Below, piece after piece: positions 21,773 to 34,800 of a DNA stretch of 64,000 nt. Below the pieces are notes generated by a model that ran no database searches, was not told the DNA's origin, and was given only the letters and a program-made list of their open reading frames with translations. The stretch is from Anaeramoeba flamelloides (Eukaryota > Metamonada > Anaeramoebidae). Each line of letters starts with the position of its first letter. The stretch's first letter is position 1. The stretch covers positions 15,004,001-15,068,000 of the forward strand of contig JANTQA010000023.1 in the NCBI GenBank assembly GCA_027625915.1. The letters are read 5' to 3'. Position numbers and translations under genes: made by a program.

Positions 21773-22822
21773 TTGCCTTTCGAATTCTTTTCACCTTTTA
21801 AATATTTATTGTGATTTTTTTTAAAACAATATTTTTGAAAGAATAATTAAATAAAAGAAATTAATTATTTTACATTTCTTTTTCGATTTTAGATTTTGAA
21901 ATTTTTATCATGTCTCTTTTGGGAAGGTTATAAGATGTGTATTAACATCTCAAGTATGAAGACATTATTTTTTTCTTTTTTTTAGATAATTTAATATTGG
22001 AAAAATTGATTATCATCTTCTGAATAAGATAAAGGATTGTATATAGTATTGGAAAAAATAATTGGAAATGAAAATAATCCCTGAGAAGGTTTTCAAGTCT
22101 TAATATACCTGAAATTTTTGTGTAATCGCTGAATAATTTCTTTTTTTATGAATAAAAAATTTTAAAATTATAACTCACCATCTTATTAGTATGGTGATTA
22201 ATTGAAATATAACTTGCTCAGAACACCATTCAATCAATCAAAAAGCAAGAATAAAAAAAATATCATTTTTCGAAATTTAGGGAACATCATTAAAACTGTG
22301 AATTTTTTTGTCAAAATAAGTAGATTTACTTTGATTTTCAAACAATTAAATTAGTATGCTATAGATACTTCACTTTAATATACCTTGGGTAGGTTTATTT
22401 ACTAGATTCATAAAAAAGTTTGATTATTTATAAAAAGTATTTGATTTCAAATAAAAGAAATTATAGAACAAATTTGATAATATTAACAATTAAAAATCTG
22501 CTCATGGATTATTTTCATTTAAATTATTTTTTTCAATGCTCTAAATTAATTCCATACTAAAATTTTGGAAAAGCTGGGCTTGTGCAAAATGAAAAAATAA
22601 AATAAAATAGCAATTCTTTTTCTAGTACCTTTAACTAAACAGCAAATTCAGAACGTATTTCCTAGAATTTCGTGGTATTCCAAGGTTTTTATATTCGGTT
22701 TTGCTTTTGGATTCAAAATCTATAGATTTTCCAATTAAAACCAAAATCTTGAAAAAAACCAACCGTGGTTTCGCAGAATTAAAAAAGAGAGAGTAAAATC
22801 AAAATTTCCCTTAATTCCATTA

Positions 22823-23020
22823 CAGTCAGTTTCACTTTTAAGGCACAAACTTTCAACGGTATTTAAGGCAAAAAAAAAATCTCAAATTAAGGCACAAAAT
22901 GTGAATTTTTTTTTTTTACAATTTATTTTTACTAGAATTTTAATTTTGTGCCTTAATTTGAGATTTTTTTTGTGCCTTAAATTTTTTTGAAAGTTTGTGC
23001 CTTAAAAGTGAAACTGACTG
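22823..23020. mobile_element. 197-bp foldback MITE, copy 1
   Basis: 198 bp flanked by TA on both sides. The arms are long inverted repeats: CAGTCAGTTTCACTTTTAAG on the left and the complement of CTTAAAAGTGAAACTGACTG on the right. Nearly the whole element can fold into a hairpin around a short AT-rich loop. Each arm carries repeats of TTAAGGCAC and AATCTCAAATTAAGGC. TA targets and CAGT ends point to a Tc1/mariner-type source. Confidence 0.9.
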
Positions 23021-23672
23021 TAAATTCTGGAAAACTTAACTGATGTTTTTTTCAATTTTATAAAATTTAAGAAATTTTAAGATTTTTTTTTTTTTATTTC
23101 TTAAATGGAAAATAAAAATCAATAACAGTTTAGTTTTTTTTTATTTGGTTGCAGCTTTTCTTTGGTTGATATCTTATGAAATTTTTGTTTAAAAAAATTT
23201 ACTATTTTTGTGAGCTCCAAAACAACACCAGCAATTTTGATATGAAAGTAGTTTTTAATTGTATTTGTTTATTTGGTTGAAAATGATGGAATAGGTTATA
23301 TTTTGAAGTTAATTTGTTTCTTCTTTTAATTTATTTTAGTTTTTCATTTCGTTTTCATTAATTTTCATAATTAAAAACCATGTTTTACTTTTTTTTAGAA
23401 CAATTAGAATTATTAATTATACAGTGATCAAAATAAAGCCTACTACAAGACTTTAATACATCTTTAAAAATATTAACCTTGTGATTTTTTTCTTGTTCCA
23501 ATCGAACATCTAATCCGCTGAGTAGTGGTGTACCTAAATTCAGATCAATTTTTAGAGAAAAATTCATGATATTCAAGTAAGTTTCAAATTGGGAATGCAA
23601 TTTGTTGAAATTTTTTTGTAATTTTCTCATTTTTTTAAAATTTTTTGTTTTTTTGATTAGAAATTTTCTCTT

Positions 23673-24221
23673 AAGGATTACAATCCATGAAATTTGAAAA
23701 AAAGATTATATTGTGTAGGGTGGCATTGACTTGTTAATTTGGTTAAATAAATGATCGATCTTGAAACTTGGTATGAATTTTAATAGTGATTCAAAATGGT
23801 AATTTTTGACAATTTTTTTTTCTCTTATATCCAAATTGAAGAATGTTAGACTAAAAAATCTGAAAGTGAGTTATTAAAAAATGTGGTTTATGAGTCGTTG
23901 ATTGAAAATTTTTAATTAGGATGGTTTTATTTGGAGATTTTTAAAATTAATTTTTCATTTAGTTAAATCACTAAAAAGTAAATCAAAATTTTCATTTACA
24001 ACCCAAAAATCTAAATTTATATTTGAACATCTGCCAATATAAAAATCTAAGGCACTTCGATTTGTATTTCGGAAAGAAAAAAAATTGTCAAAAATTACCA
24101 TTTTGAATCACTATTAAAATTCATATCAAACACAGGAGCTATCAGATAATAGCCAAATTAATAAGTTACTATACCCGACACAATTTAATCTTTTTTTCAA
24201 ATTTCATCGATTGTGTACCTT
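23673..24221. mobile_element. ~550-bp MITE with ~160-bp terminal inverted repeats, TTAA flanks
   Basis: Ends (TT)AAGGATTACAATCCATGAA and the complement (TT)AAGGTACACAATCGATGAA continue as inverted repeats for about 160 bp, including GAAATTTGAAAAAAAGATTA and AATAGTGATTCAAAATGGTA on both arms. TTAA lies at each boundary (23671-23674, 24220-24223). A related copy lies at 50826-51388. Confidence 0.8.
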
Positions 24222-24309
24222 AATTTTTGAATATTTTTCAAGATAAATTTGATAATTTGATCCTTTTTTTATATTGTTTTTTAAAGAATAGAAATTTAAG
24301 AAATCAATA

Positions 24310-24506
24310 CAGTCAGTTCCACTTTTAAGGCACAAACTTTCAACAAAATTTAAGGCACAAAAAAAATCTCACATTAAGGCACAAAATTTGGAATTTTCTA
24401 TTTTACAATTAATTTTACTAGAATCTGAATTTTGTGCCTTAATTTGAGATTTTTTTTGTGCCTTAAAATTTCGTAACAGTTTGTGCCTTAAAAGTGAAAC
24501 TGACTG
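24310..24506. mobile_element. 197-bp foldback MITE, copy 2
   Basis: 197 bp beginning CAGTCAGTTCCACTTTTAAG after TA and ending AAAGTGAAACTGACTG. Same arms and loop as the copy at 22823. The right TA has become TG. Confidence 0.9.
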
Positions 24507-24922
24507 TGCCCTTTTTACTTCTGATTAATTGTTATCTCTTTGATCGGTTTATACCTAGTTCTTCTATAACTCAAAAAAACACACCTTTTATTTTGAAACA
24601 TGGATTAAACTTTTCAAAACGCATTATTTTGACAAGGGTAATTAGTTTTATTTATTTGAAAATTTTTATAAATTTGAAATAATAGTAAAAAATATTGATA
24701 AATTTAATTTTATTATGTTAATAACTCACTTAAAGATTTGAGATTGGGTTATTGATTTAAAAAAAAATCAAATACAAAGTATTACTTTAGGTTAGAAGCT
24801 GAATTTTCCTGGTTTGAAAAAAAAGTATTTTTGGGGAATTTTTACTTTGGTCTCTTAGATTTGTTTTTTTTTTTCTTATATTTTTTTGTTGACAAAAAAG
24901 AAAATATATGATTTGAAATGTG

Positions 24923-25469
24923 GGAAAATTATTAAATTTCAAATTTGGTCAAATTTCAAAATTGGTCAAATTCTCATTTGTTTCTAAATAGTCAATCCCG
25001 CAGAAATATATTGACTGTGGGTATTTAAAAACCCTTTTACGGGTAGGTTAAGTTATGTTAGGGTAGATTAGAGTTTGTTAGAGTAGATTTGTGTGGTTTT
25101 TATGGTATGTTAGGGAATTTTGATTAGAATTTTGAAAAAAAAATAATTAAGAGAGGAATTAGATTTTTGTAACTCGTTTTAAAGTAAAAAAAAAAGTACA
25201 CTTGACTTTGGTGGTTAAAATTGGTGTTTGGTAGAAATTTTTTATAAAATTTAGTATTGGTGATTTCAAGATTTTGAATTTCCTATATTTAAGTAATAAA
25301 AGACAACCAATCACACAAAATTATATTTGGTTTTTCCTAACACAATTATAAAAAACCATTAAAAACTTTCATACCAATAATAATTATCAAGAAACTCTTC
25401 CAAAACATGGAAAATTCGAATTTGACCAATTTTGAAATTTGACCAAATTTGAAATTTAATAATATACCC
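24923..25469. mobile_element. 547-bp MITE with 7-bp target duplication
   Basis: The termini are inverted repeats of about 45 bp: GGGAAAATTATTAAATTTC on the left and the complement of GAAATTTAATAATATACCC on the right, continuing through CAAATTTGGTCAAATTTC. The element is flanked by a perfect 7-bp direct repeat GAAATGT (24916-24922, 25470-25476). An internal GGGTAGGTTA/GGGTAGATTA-type repeat lies near 25040-25110. Copy 1 is at 5334-5856. No transposase ORF. Confidence 0.88.
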
Positions 25470-25523
25470 GAAATGTTTTTTGAAAAAGGAAATTAGATTT
25501 TTTTCAAGTTTAAATAACTATTA

Positions 25524-25720
25524 CAATCAACTCCACTTTTACGCCACAAACTTTCAATGAAATTTGAGGCACATAAAAATCTCAATTTAAAGCACAATTT
25601 TTTGGATTTTTTCGTTACACAATCAATTTTACTAAAATTTGAATTTTGTGCCTTAATTTGAGATTTTTATTATACTTTAAATTTTGTTGAAGGTTTATCC
25701 CTTAATAGTGGAACTGACTG
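25524..25720. mobile_element. 197-bp foldback MITE, copy 3
   Basis: 197 bp between two TA dinucleotides, starting CAATCAACTCCACTTTTACG and ending TAGTGGAACTGACTG. More mutated than copies 1 and 2 but with the same arms and exact length. Confidence 0.85.
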
Positions 25721-28464
25721 TATAATTTTTTTGAAAATAGGTAGATGTTTTTATATAGAGGAATTATTTTAGAACTTAGCGGTTTTTATTTTTAAAGTGT
25801 ATTTCTGAACACCCCCTTTCAAGGATGTTAAGATTTCTTTCTTCTTCATTTTACGGTTTTTTAAATAACCCTTGTTGACTTCAATAAATTTTGTTTTTCA
25901 GACCTTAACTACAGTTTTTACAAATTTTTATGTTTTTAAGTATTGTGTTTAAAATTTTTAAATATTTGTTTGGGTTTTTAATTGCCCTAGTAAATGAAAA
26001 TATTTCAAGAGTATGTTGTTTTTACAAAACGAAGTCTATCTTGAAAATAATACTTTTGTTCTCATATAAGTAGATGAAAATTTATTTCAACAAAAAGCCC
26101 CAAAAAATATTTTTTCTTCTAATTGAAGAAACCCCCAAAGATCTTTTTGTAACCAATGAGTAGTGAAATTTTTAAAAGATCTAATTCTTTCATATTATTA
26201 AAAATTTTTGAAATAGAATTTATTTTCAAATGATTTGACCATTGGATCTTGTTAAATATTACTTAATAGTATAAAATTTCGACTGATTAACTTTAATTTC
26301 AATTCTCGAATATTGATTCATTTAAGACTCTAATCTCGTCCAATATATATCCCAAAAAAGAACCAAATAAATAAAAAAATATCACTGATTACAAAAGATT
26401 ATATTAAGGCTAATGAGCATACCTCTTTTTTTTTAGAAATTCTTTAATAAAAAACCAATTTTGATTAAATTTTATATTTGATTGAGTTATCAGAAATACT
26501 ACTTGAATAATAAAAATAAAAATGGCCCGATCTATCAGTTCTTCAAAATATTAATTAAAGGGTTTTATAGTAAAAATTAATTCCATTCGCCAATCTCATA
26601 AAAATCCAATAATTTTTATTCTTAGGTATCTGAAATAACACTTTTTTATAAACCAAAGTCAATTTCATCAAACAGAATTGATTTTGGGTCAGTTAATTAA
26701 TCTTAAAATTCTTTTTTTAAATTTATTTGTCAAATTAAAAACTTTTTGAAAAATCAGATTAATTTTTGAAAAACAATAAATTCAAAAGTAACTAATTTTT
26801 CAAATAGAGACAATAAATAGAATCTCCAAGACTTATAATTTCCAGTAACTATTACAGCACATCTCTTTAAATCTTGATTTAGTTTTGGAATACTGAGAAA
26901 TCGTAATTTCTGTTTGGAAATTTTTTACTTGATTTTCCTTTTTGAAATTATTATGTTCAATCTTTGAATAAAGTATTTTATTAAGTCAAGTGATAAGAAA
27001 CTCTGTAAAATTAGTTCTTCCACGAAATATTCTTAGTAGTGGGCTGTTTGATAAGTAACAGTTCGAAGATTATGGAAAAAGAGTAAGTGAACTAAAAATT
27101 GTTTGAAATTTATTCGAATTTATTGGTCTTTAAAAGATAAGAGGAATACCACCAAATGAAGTAACACTGGAAATTTATAATGAGAGAATAACTTTGTTTG
27201 GAATTCAAAAAAAAAAGTTCCTACTTTACAGATCAACTCATTAAAGAGAAGAAACTCGCCCAAACATTTGTCCCTTAACAAAAATAACAAATTGATACAA
27301 ACAGCATAAAACTAATTTCTAAAATTTTAATCTATGTCAATTCAACAAACAAAGTAAAAATTGAAAAGAAAGTGAAATTTTCATAAATCATAGCTTTTCC
27401 AAACAAACTGGAAATTTTTGAAAACATTGTAGCATATTTTAGATAGCTACAAAACGGTATTTCATAAAAGCTTCGTCTTTTTTTCATTATTGTTGTTTTT
27501 AATAGATCAAACTCAAAGATTTTGTGGTTATGAATTTTGGTGATAAGTTTGTTTAAAGTTTTTGGGTTAAGTTCAAAAATAGGGTGGTTAAACTCGGAAG
27601 GTTGTAGAAAAATGATTTGACAAAATGGTTTCATGTTAATACTGTTTGGTTTGGAAAGTACAAGGTTTTACTGAATCGTACTTTTCAAAAAAAAAAACAA
27701 ATTAAAAACCTAAACCAACATCAGTTAAGAACTAAGTTTGCAATTGAAAGTTTGGATAAGGTCTGATACAAGAAGATTCTAAGTGTTGGTAAATCTCACA
27801 ATTATTTATTCAGTCAGATCTAAGAAGTATGTAAAAAATGTCATTTTTGACATAAATTTTTCAAGCCCGTAGGTCAAAAATGAAAAAAAGGTTGCGAAAA
27901 ATCAACTTTTGAGAAAATTTCTTTTTTGGAGGAAGTGACAGACCTTGAGACCTTGTTGAGAATTATCTACGATTATTTTGGGATTCTGAATTAAGTTTAA
28001 ATGGTTTTCCGTTTTCACTTAAAAGGTCAAAATTGAGAAAAAAGTAAATTTTTTTGGAGTTATTCTTTGTTATTTTAAAACATAGACACATTTGATTAAA
28101 AATGCGGTAATATGTTGTGTATTGAATCAAATTCACCAAAAATCTTCATTTCTAAAATAGAAGGATCATTTTTTCTCAACTAACACAATTTTTTTTATCA
28201 AAAACAAAAAAAACTATCGCTAATTTTTGAGTGAATTTAATACCCAAAAGATCCTTTCAAAAAAATTCTTCAAAAACTTTCCCACACAACCTCAACCCAA
28301 TTTCCCTTTATAAACTAAATTTCATAATAAATGGCCCACCTTACATTTGAATAATGAATTGCTTTTGTACCGTTTTGAAGTTTTTCCTCTCACAATAAAA
28401 AGTTGGCAAATAAATCATTTTTTCTCTTTTTTATTTTTTCAAAAGTGTTTTGTTAAAATCGAAA

Positions 28465-28844
28465 ATGAAAATGAAAAATTTAAAAGAAGTAAAAGATGAA
28501 TTAATGAAAAATTTGGTTTCAAATATGAAAAAGAGATTAGATTTAGTTATTCAAATGGAAGGAGAATCGATAAATAGGTTTTTTTACTTATTTAAATTGT
28601 CTATTTTTCATGTAATGCTTCATTCAAAATAAATAGCCAAATTTTTTTTAACAGTTTTTTTTATTTTTCATTCTTTTATTTTTAGACAAAAAATAAAGAT
28701 CTCTTGAGTATAGTATTTAATATTAAAATCTAAATTTTTTTATATTAATAGATAACTTCAATTATGGAAAATATTTTTATTTAAAATTTGATTTTTAATA
28801 GGCTAATTATTATGAAAGATAGTTTAGAACAAATTGTGTTTTGA
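28465..28844 (+). CDS. Possible small coiled-coil protein, two exons
   Basis: Exon 28465-28577 and exon 28802-28844 can be joined across a 224-bp intron (AG|GTTTTT donor, TTTAATAG acceptor) to give a 51-residue acidic/basic helical peptide starting MKMKNLKEVKDELMKNL and ending SLEQIVF with a TGA stop. Heptad-like Leu/Val spacing suggests a coiled coil. The first ATG is preceded by an AT-rich leader. No family can be named; small subunits of vesicle or chromatin complexes look like this, but that is speculation. Both exons are short enough to be chance. Confidence 0.35.
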
Positions 28845-29202
28845 GAGAAATGATCGAAACAAAAAAAAATTTATCAAAAAACAATAAAAATGTAAAGTAC
28901 ATTTGACATGGATTATGTTGTTTCACAAACACTTCGAGGAGACATTCTCCTCTGAGCATAAATGGGGAGATTTAATGTAAGGAAAAATAAAATGAATCAA
29001 AAAAAAAAAAAAACCAAAATCACGCCCACTTTGTAATAATTAAAACAGCCACACCAACTCAACAGTGAAAATTTATAAGAAAACTTGGAAATTGATTTTC
29101 TCTTCTTAAATTTTATATTTTGTACAACAAACCATAAAAGGGTTATTAAAGCTCATCATAAACCATTAAATTTATAATACAAGATTAACAAATAAGTTAT
29201 CC

Positions 29203-29250
29203 ATTCTTTGGTATTCTTTGGTATTCTTTGGTTACTTTGGTTCCTTTGGT
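29203..29250. repeat. Tandem 10-bp repeat (ATTCTTTGGT)
   Basis: Three consecutive perfect ATTCTTTGGT units from 29203 are followed by degenerate units (TACTTTGGTT, CCTTTGGTT). It stands alone in non-coding DNA. Confidence 0.8.
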
Positions 29251-31611
29251 TTTGAAAATTGATAAAAAAATTCTTTAAAATTACTTTCATTAATGTGGAT
29301 CTTCAATTTCCGAAATTGTTAAAATCCCCTTGTTTTTACAATTTAAAAACAAAGATCGAAAAATACTTTGAAATTTCCAAGTTTTAATCGCTTCTGTGAT
29401 TTCAATTCTTGAGAAAATTTAATTTTTGTCATTATTTTACAAAAAAAATAACTCTGATGAAGTATAAGAAGATGAAATTTTGATCTTCTGATCAAAATTG
29501 AATTTTCTATTTCAAAAAACATAATTTTAAAATAGACAGCCAATTTCTATGTTTTATAATATTTCACTGTAGAACGGGAACGGTTGAGTGATTTGCGGAG
29601 ACAATTTCATCATTCAAACTAACTTAATGGTCAAAAATCATTGACAATATGATCATTTAGTATAAAGTTGTTTCTTGAGAGTGCTTTTAATACTAAAAAA
29701 TAGTGATTATTTTTTAATTTTCAGGTTCCTTGAGAGGTGTTTGAGTTTATGTATCTCAAAATTTCTTAGTGAATTTTTCATTTAAAAAATGACATAAAAT
29801 GGTTTTTGGATCCAAATTATAGAATATTTTAAAGATCATTCCTGAGTTTACATTTTAATTGTGATTGGAACAAATTGAGTTGAGGCAAATTATGAATTGC
29901 TAAAATAGACATTAAAATGAGTTTTTTTATCTTTTTGATTACTTTAAATTAATTTGAAAATTGATCATGGGTGTTCACATGGGAGAATAGTTGTTAATTA
30001 TTATAATTTATTTTTTATATTTGATCTTGATTTGCCATCAACCTTTGATATTTTTAACATTTCTAACTTTCATTTTTTTATTTTCAAGTTACTCGAATAA
30101 TCATGTTCTAGTAACTCAGTATTAACAAGTAACTGCTTAAACCCTTTCCATTGTAACTCTTCTTCACAATATAATAAGGATTCAGCCAGATAAAATAAGA
30201 AAAATACAAATTTAATAGAAAAATTAAAAATTTTCTTAAGGGACTAATCTCTATTAATTTTTTTACCTCAATTTGATAGAGATTGAGAAAAATTTTTGCC
30301 AATTACTTAGATTTGAAATACCCTGTTTATTTTCATATTATACATATTTCTAGATAATGAATTCTTATTTAGAAATTGAAAAAAAAAAAAAATAATAGAG
30401 ACGGGTCCCTTAAAAAAATTAAAAAAAAAAAAACAACTTTTGTAAATCATTTGAAATTTGAGCTAGTAGGTATATTATATTTTCTTGAAAAATACAAATT
30501 GTATGAGAACCTTACCGAGATATGATTTTTAGAGTGTCCCCAGATATTGAAACTTTGAAACCAAAACATCATTCGCTACTCTATTTGTGAAAATAAAACG
30601 AACCTAGAATAAATCCACGTTGAATCTTTCATTATTCTGTATTTTATGAACATTTTTTTGATTTATTTTTTGTTTTATTAAATTTATTTTTGGATCTGGT
30701 ATTTTGTTTATATGAATGATTGAAATTAGTCATAGAATAAACCAAAATAATAAACCCAAAAAGGTGTGTATTTGAAACAAATCCTCTCTTTTAGAAAACC
30801 TAAAACAATAACGATCACCTTTCGAAATAAATTAGTTGAAATCAAGAATTAGAAGAAAAAAAAAATAACCGAACTCTCTTTTCGAAGATTTATTTTCATT
30901 TTCCTTTTAATATGTATGAATACCAACAACTGATTACCTTGGATTTCTGGTCCCATTAGTATTAATTATAATTTTAAAAAACCTTTTTTTTACGGATTTG
31001 CTTTCAAATATTCTTTTTTCCAATATTTTTATCAAACTAAACCAAAAAAAATAACACTATTTCCAAATATTAAAGTATTGTGAATGAATTCTAAAAACCA
31101 AAAAACTTTTATATAAGATCCAACCAAATTAAAAAGAAAAATTTAGAAAAAAATCAATCAGAATTCAGAATTATTTTGAGTTTTCCAATTTAGATCTTAA
31201 ATAAATATTCATTGAATCTTTTAAACACACCCAATAAATCTTTATTTCTTGAAGAAGAATTTAAAAAACATTCTATTTTCTTGAATTCAAACTAGAATCC
31301 GACGAATTAAACAACTAAAGCATTTTTAAATTCATTTTGAAAATTCTTGTGAAATAAAAAGTAATTTGTTAAATCAAAATTTTTTACAAACAAAAGTATT
31401 TCCATCAAGAATTAAAAATTAAACCAAGTAAAAAAGAAGTAAACGTATGAAATTTTATAGACAAGAACCAAAAATAATTGATTTTTATTTATTTATTCTT
31501 GATCAATTTTTTAATTCTTTTGATTGTGATTTTTTAATTGGTCTGTAAATTTATTTCCCTATGAATATAATCCACTCTTATATTTATGAAAATATTATTT
31601 TTTAATAGTTA

Positions 31612-31808
31612 CAGCCAGTTCCAATTTTAAGAAATAAATTTTGAACCAAATTTTGGCTCAAAAAAAATCTCAAATTAAGGCACAAAATTCAAATTCTGGT
31701 AAAATAGTTTGTGTAAAAAAAATATTCCGAAAAATGTACTTTAATTTGAGATTGTTTTGTACCTTCAGAAAATGTTGAAAGTTTGTGTCCTAAGAGTGGA
31801 ACTGGCTA
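31612..31808. mobile_element. 197-bp foldback MITE, copy 4
   Basis: 197 bp with TA on both sides, starting CAGCCAGTTCCAATTTTAAG and ending AGAGTGGAACTGGCTA. The arms retain AAAAATCTCAAATTAAGGCAC on the left; the right arm is degraded. Older than copies 1 and 2. Confidence 0.85.
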
Positions 31809-34800
31809 TAAAAAAATTATTTAAATATTTTTTTTATGCACAAACAGTTTCATCCAAAATTTGTAAAACCTATTTACCTCCTTAAATATAATATTTCGAG
31901 ATTAGTATAAGAAATTTCCATTCTGCTTCAGAAATTTTATACTAAAGTTATCTTTTTCAAAATTATTATCTGAAAAAATTCTTCTGAAATTTATTATTTC
32001 TACTAAAACAATACAAGATACTTTGTAAGATCATATTACTAAAGAAACTTGTTTTTACTTTTGCGTTTTAGATCAAACCAATTTTTTATTTTTTTTTCAA
32101 CTATTTCACCCCCTTTACTTTTGACTCATATTTGTTTTTATTTTTTGAAAAATAGTTTTTTTCTATTCAATGCCCCCAAAAATTTTTCCTTAATCAATTG
32201 TTTTTTTAATATTGTCCTTTAAAGAACTTGGGATATTTTTAAGAAACAAAGAGCTCGTTCAAACATTTTTTTTTCGATATTTTTTAAAATTCCAAATCTT
32301 TAATTATTTTTGATAGATAAATAACAAAATTTTTTATATAAAGAAATTTGGAAAGTATTCAGTAAAATAAAAAAGGAAATAGAAATACCAAATAATTCTC
32401 TTTTACAGAAAACTGTTGAAATATTTTTATTATCAAAAAAGAAATAAAAATACTGCAATTTCTCTTGAAAAAGAATTTAAGAAAAGAAATTTAATAATAT
32501 TTGCTCTGAAACCCTTCAAAATTTAGTGAAGACTTATGCGGAAGACAAAATACTTTCTAAAAAACAACTGGATTCATTCTCCTCACCTTTCTTGACCCAT
32601 GAGCAGACCAAATTATGAAATCAAAAAACCAAATAACAAATACCGAAAAAAAAACCATAGAACATTAACATTGTTGGTTTTTTGGAAGAAAATAATAAGA
32701 AAAAGTTTGTGAATCTTTTCAAATAAGCAAAAAATTGTCATTTTATTTTATATTTTTATGTGAAACAAAGATCTATTTTACAATGAATTTTCCGTTAAAG
32801 AAATTTCCTTATAAAACATCTAAACCTTTTTTCATCAATCCACAACAAAAATTTTTATTTTTCTTGAAGACTTTTTATTAAACTTAATAAATAAAAATGT
32901 ATTTTCACAATTTTTGAATTTTTTAAAACAATTCCATCAAATTGGCCGGTTTTTTATGTAGACCTCACTTTCGAGGAATAAATATAAAATAAGTACAATA
33001 ATAAAAACTTAATTTAACTTGAAGTGACCCAGCTAACAAATCAAAAATTCATTTTTTTATAAGAATCGAAAACAAATGATTGTCGAAAATAATAGAAATA
33101 ATATTATTAGGATTAGATATTCTTAAAAGAATGAGCTGAAAAAACTCTAAATTTCAAAAAAAAAAAATAAAATGTTAAAAAATTTTTGTTTGACTTTCAT
33201 TTCGCATATTTTGTACAAAATATCTCAATTACTTAGGGAAAAGTATAATTTTTGGCAATAAACTTTTTTAATAGTCAAGGTATTGTTTTGAAAAAAAATT
33301 ATATATAATGTTATATTACTGATATAGAGGCGTTATAAATGTTGAAAGTATTATTAAATTTAAAAAAAACTTATAAAATTATTAAATATAACATCTATAA
33401 CATGTTATTAAAAAATTAATAAATTTAAAAACATTTTTTTTTTTGTTACAAAATACGTTTTAAAATTATGTAACATGCTATATTGATGCCATATTTTTTT
33501 TTTAAACTCAAACTTTTTATTAGTGAAAATTTAAATAAATAATTCCTCATAACCACCAATAAGAAAGAAATTAATTCACTGAAAAGTTTAGGATAGTATT
33601 GTAGCCACCGTGAAAAGATTTTGGGAAATATTATAGTAATTAGGTATAGTTTGAAAATTTTCTGATCTTCTAATTCCAGATTCAATTTGGGAAAAATAAG
33701 AAGTATTTTAAAAATAAATTAGACTTTAAAAATGTTATTTAAAGTTATTTTTGAAGTGTTTAAACAATTTTTTTCTACATTTTTAATTTCATAAATCCCA
33801 AAAGATCACAACACTATGGATTTACGACTTTGGAAAATTAAATTGGTATAAAGAACCCAATTATTTGATCAATAGATGACAGAGAAAAAAATCTATTAAT
33901 TTTCTTGTAAAAGTTGGAAATTGAATGAATTCCCTTTCTTTGTTTAAATACAATGTAAAAAAACCAAAGGCGTTATTTGCCTATGGTTCAAAAGAAATCA
34001 ATATCATTTTTCAAAATAATTAAAAATTTTTGATCTATTTTTTTTTTTTTTTGTAAAAAGAGAGAAGACACCATTGATATAAAATTTTGAAAGCCAGAAA
34101 AAAGAAAATTACAAATTCAGAAAAAAAAACATTTTTATTTTGCCACTCAAGTCAAGAAATTTTTAGAGGAATGATCAAAATCAGTTACTGTTAAGAACAC
34201 ATAATAAATAGATGCGTGTTTTATGTTTGATGACATTCGGTTGATTCTAAATAAGTATGAAATAAAAAGGGAAGATAAATTCTCATTGAAAATTGGACGA
34301 TCTAGTTTGTTTATGTGATATTTTAAATTAAGTTTTATCTCTAATGATGAAAATATAATATTTAACTTCAATATTTTCGTTAAACATATTGGAGAGAATA
34401 AGATCCTTTGAAAAAAAAAGTCCTTTCAAATTACCATTAAAAAATAACAAATTAGTTGTTTTGGTTAAATGTTTTTTGTATTGTTTATAGTTGTATTGAG
34501 TTATATTTTTAGTTAAAAAATCTATAGTTACCAATCTTGTTACATTTGTTCAACAATCACTCGTTATTTTTCCTTGTTTTGGATCTCCTTTAAGATTAAA
34601 ATATGATATTGTTCTGAAACTAAGATTATATTAATCGTCATTCTGTAATTCATCAATATCATCTTATATCACTTCGAACAATATCAATTTTCCTCATTCT
34701 TCCAGGCCAAACTCGTGACATAACAAGATTATTGTTTCCAAATCAAAATAATAAAGACAGTTAAACAAGATAAAACATGATATATTGTGTATTATGAATT

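Larger units (their letters stand above)
21773..28464. other. Gene-poor region with a cluster of MITEs
   Basis: 6.7 kb without a confident gene. Contains three copies of the 197-bp foldback family (22823, 24310, 25524), the ~550-bp long-TIR element (23673-24221), the 7-bp-duplication MITE (24923-25469) and a repeat near 25740-25850 that resembles 48960-49040. The interval 26-28.4 kb holds only AT-rich DNA and low-confidence ORFs. Confidence 0.6.

Noticed and set aside
27130-27310. Plus-strand open stretch of about 58 codons with protein-like composition
   Set aside because: No start, splice sites or similarity that I can see; within chance expectation.
27332-27634. 100-codon minus-strand ORF
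   Set aside because: No domain, no neighbouring exon, and about this many ORFs of this length are expected by chance in such AT-rich DNA.
28925-28975. GAGGAG/CTCCTC hairpin followed by CTGAG, resembling the 3' stem of U5 snRNA
   Set aside because: The conserved U5 loop sequence is absent upstream; similarity is limited to one stem.
32482-32620. 45-codon plus-strand stretch (ICSETLQNLVKTYAEDKIL...)
   Set aside because: Looks protein-like but is short and isolated with no supporting exon.
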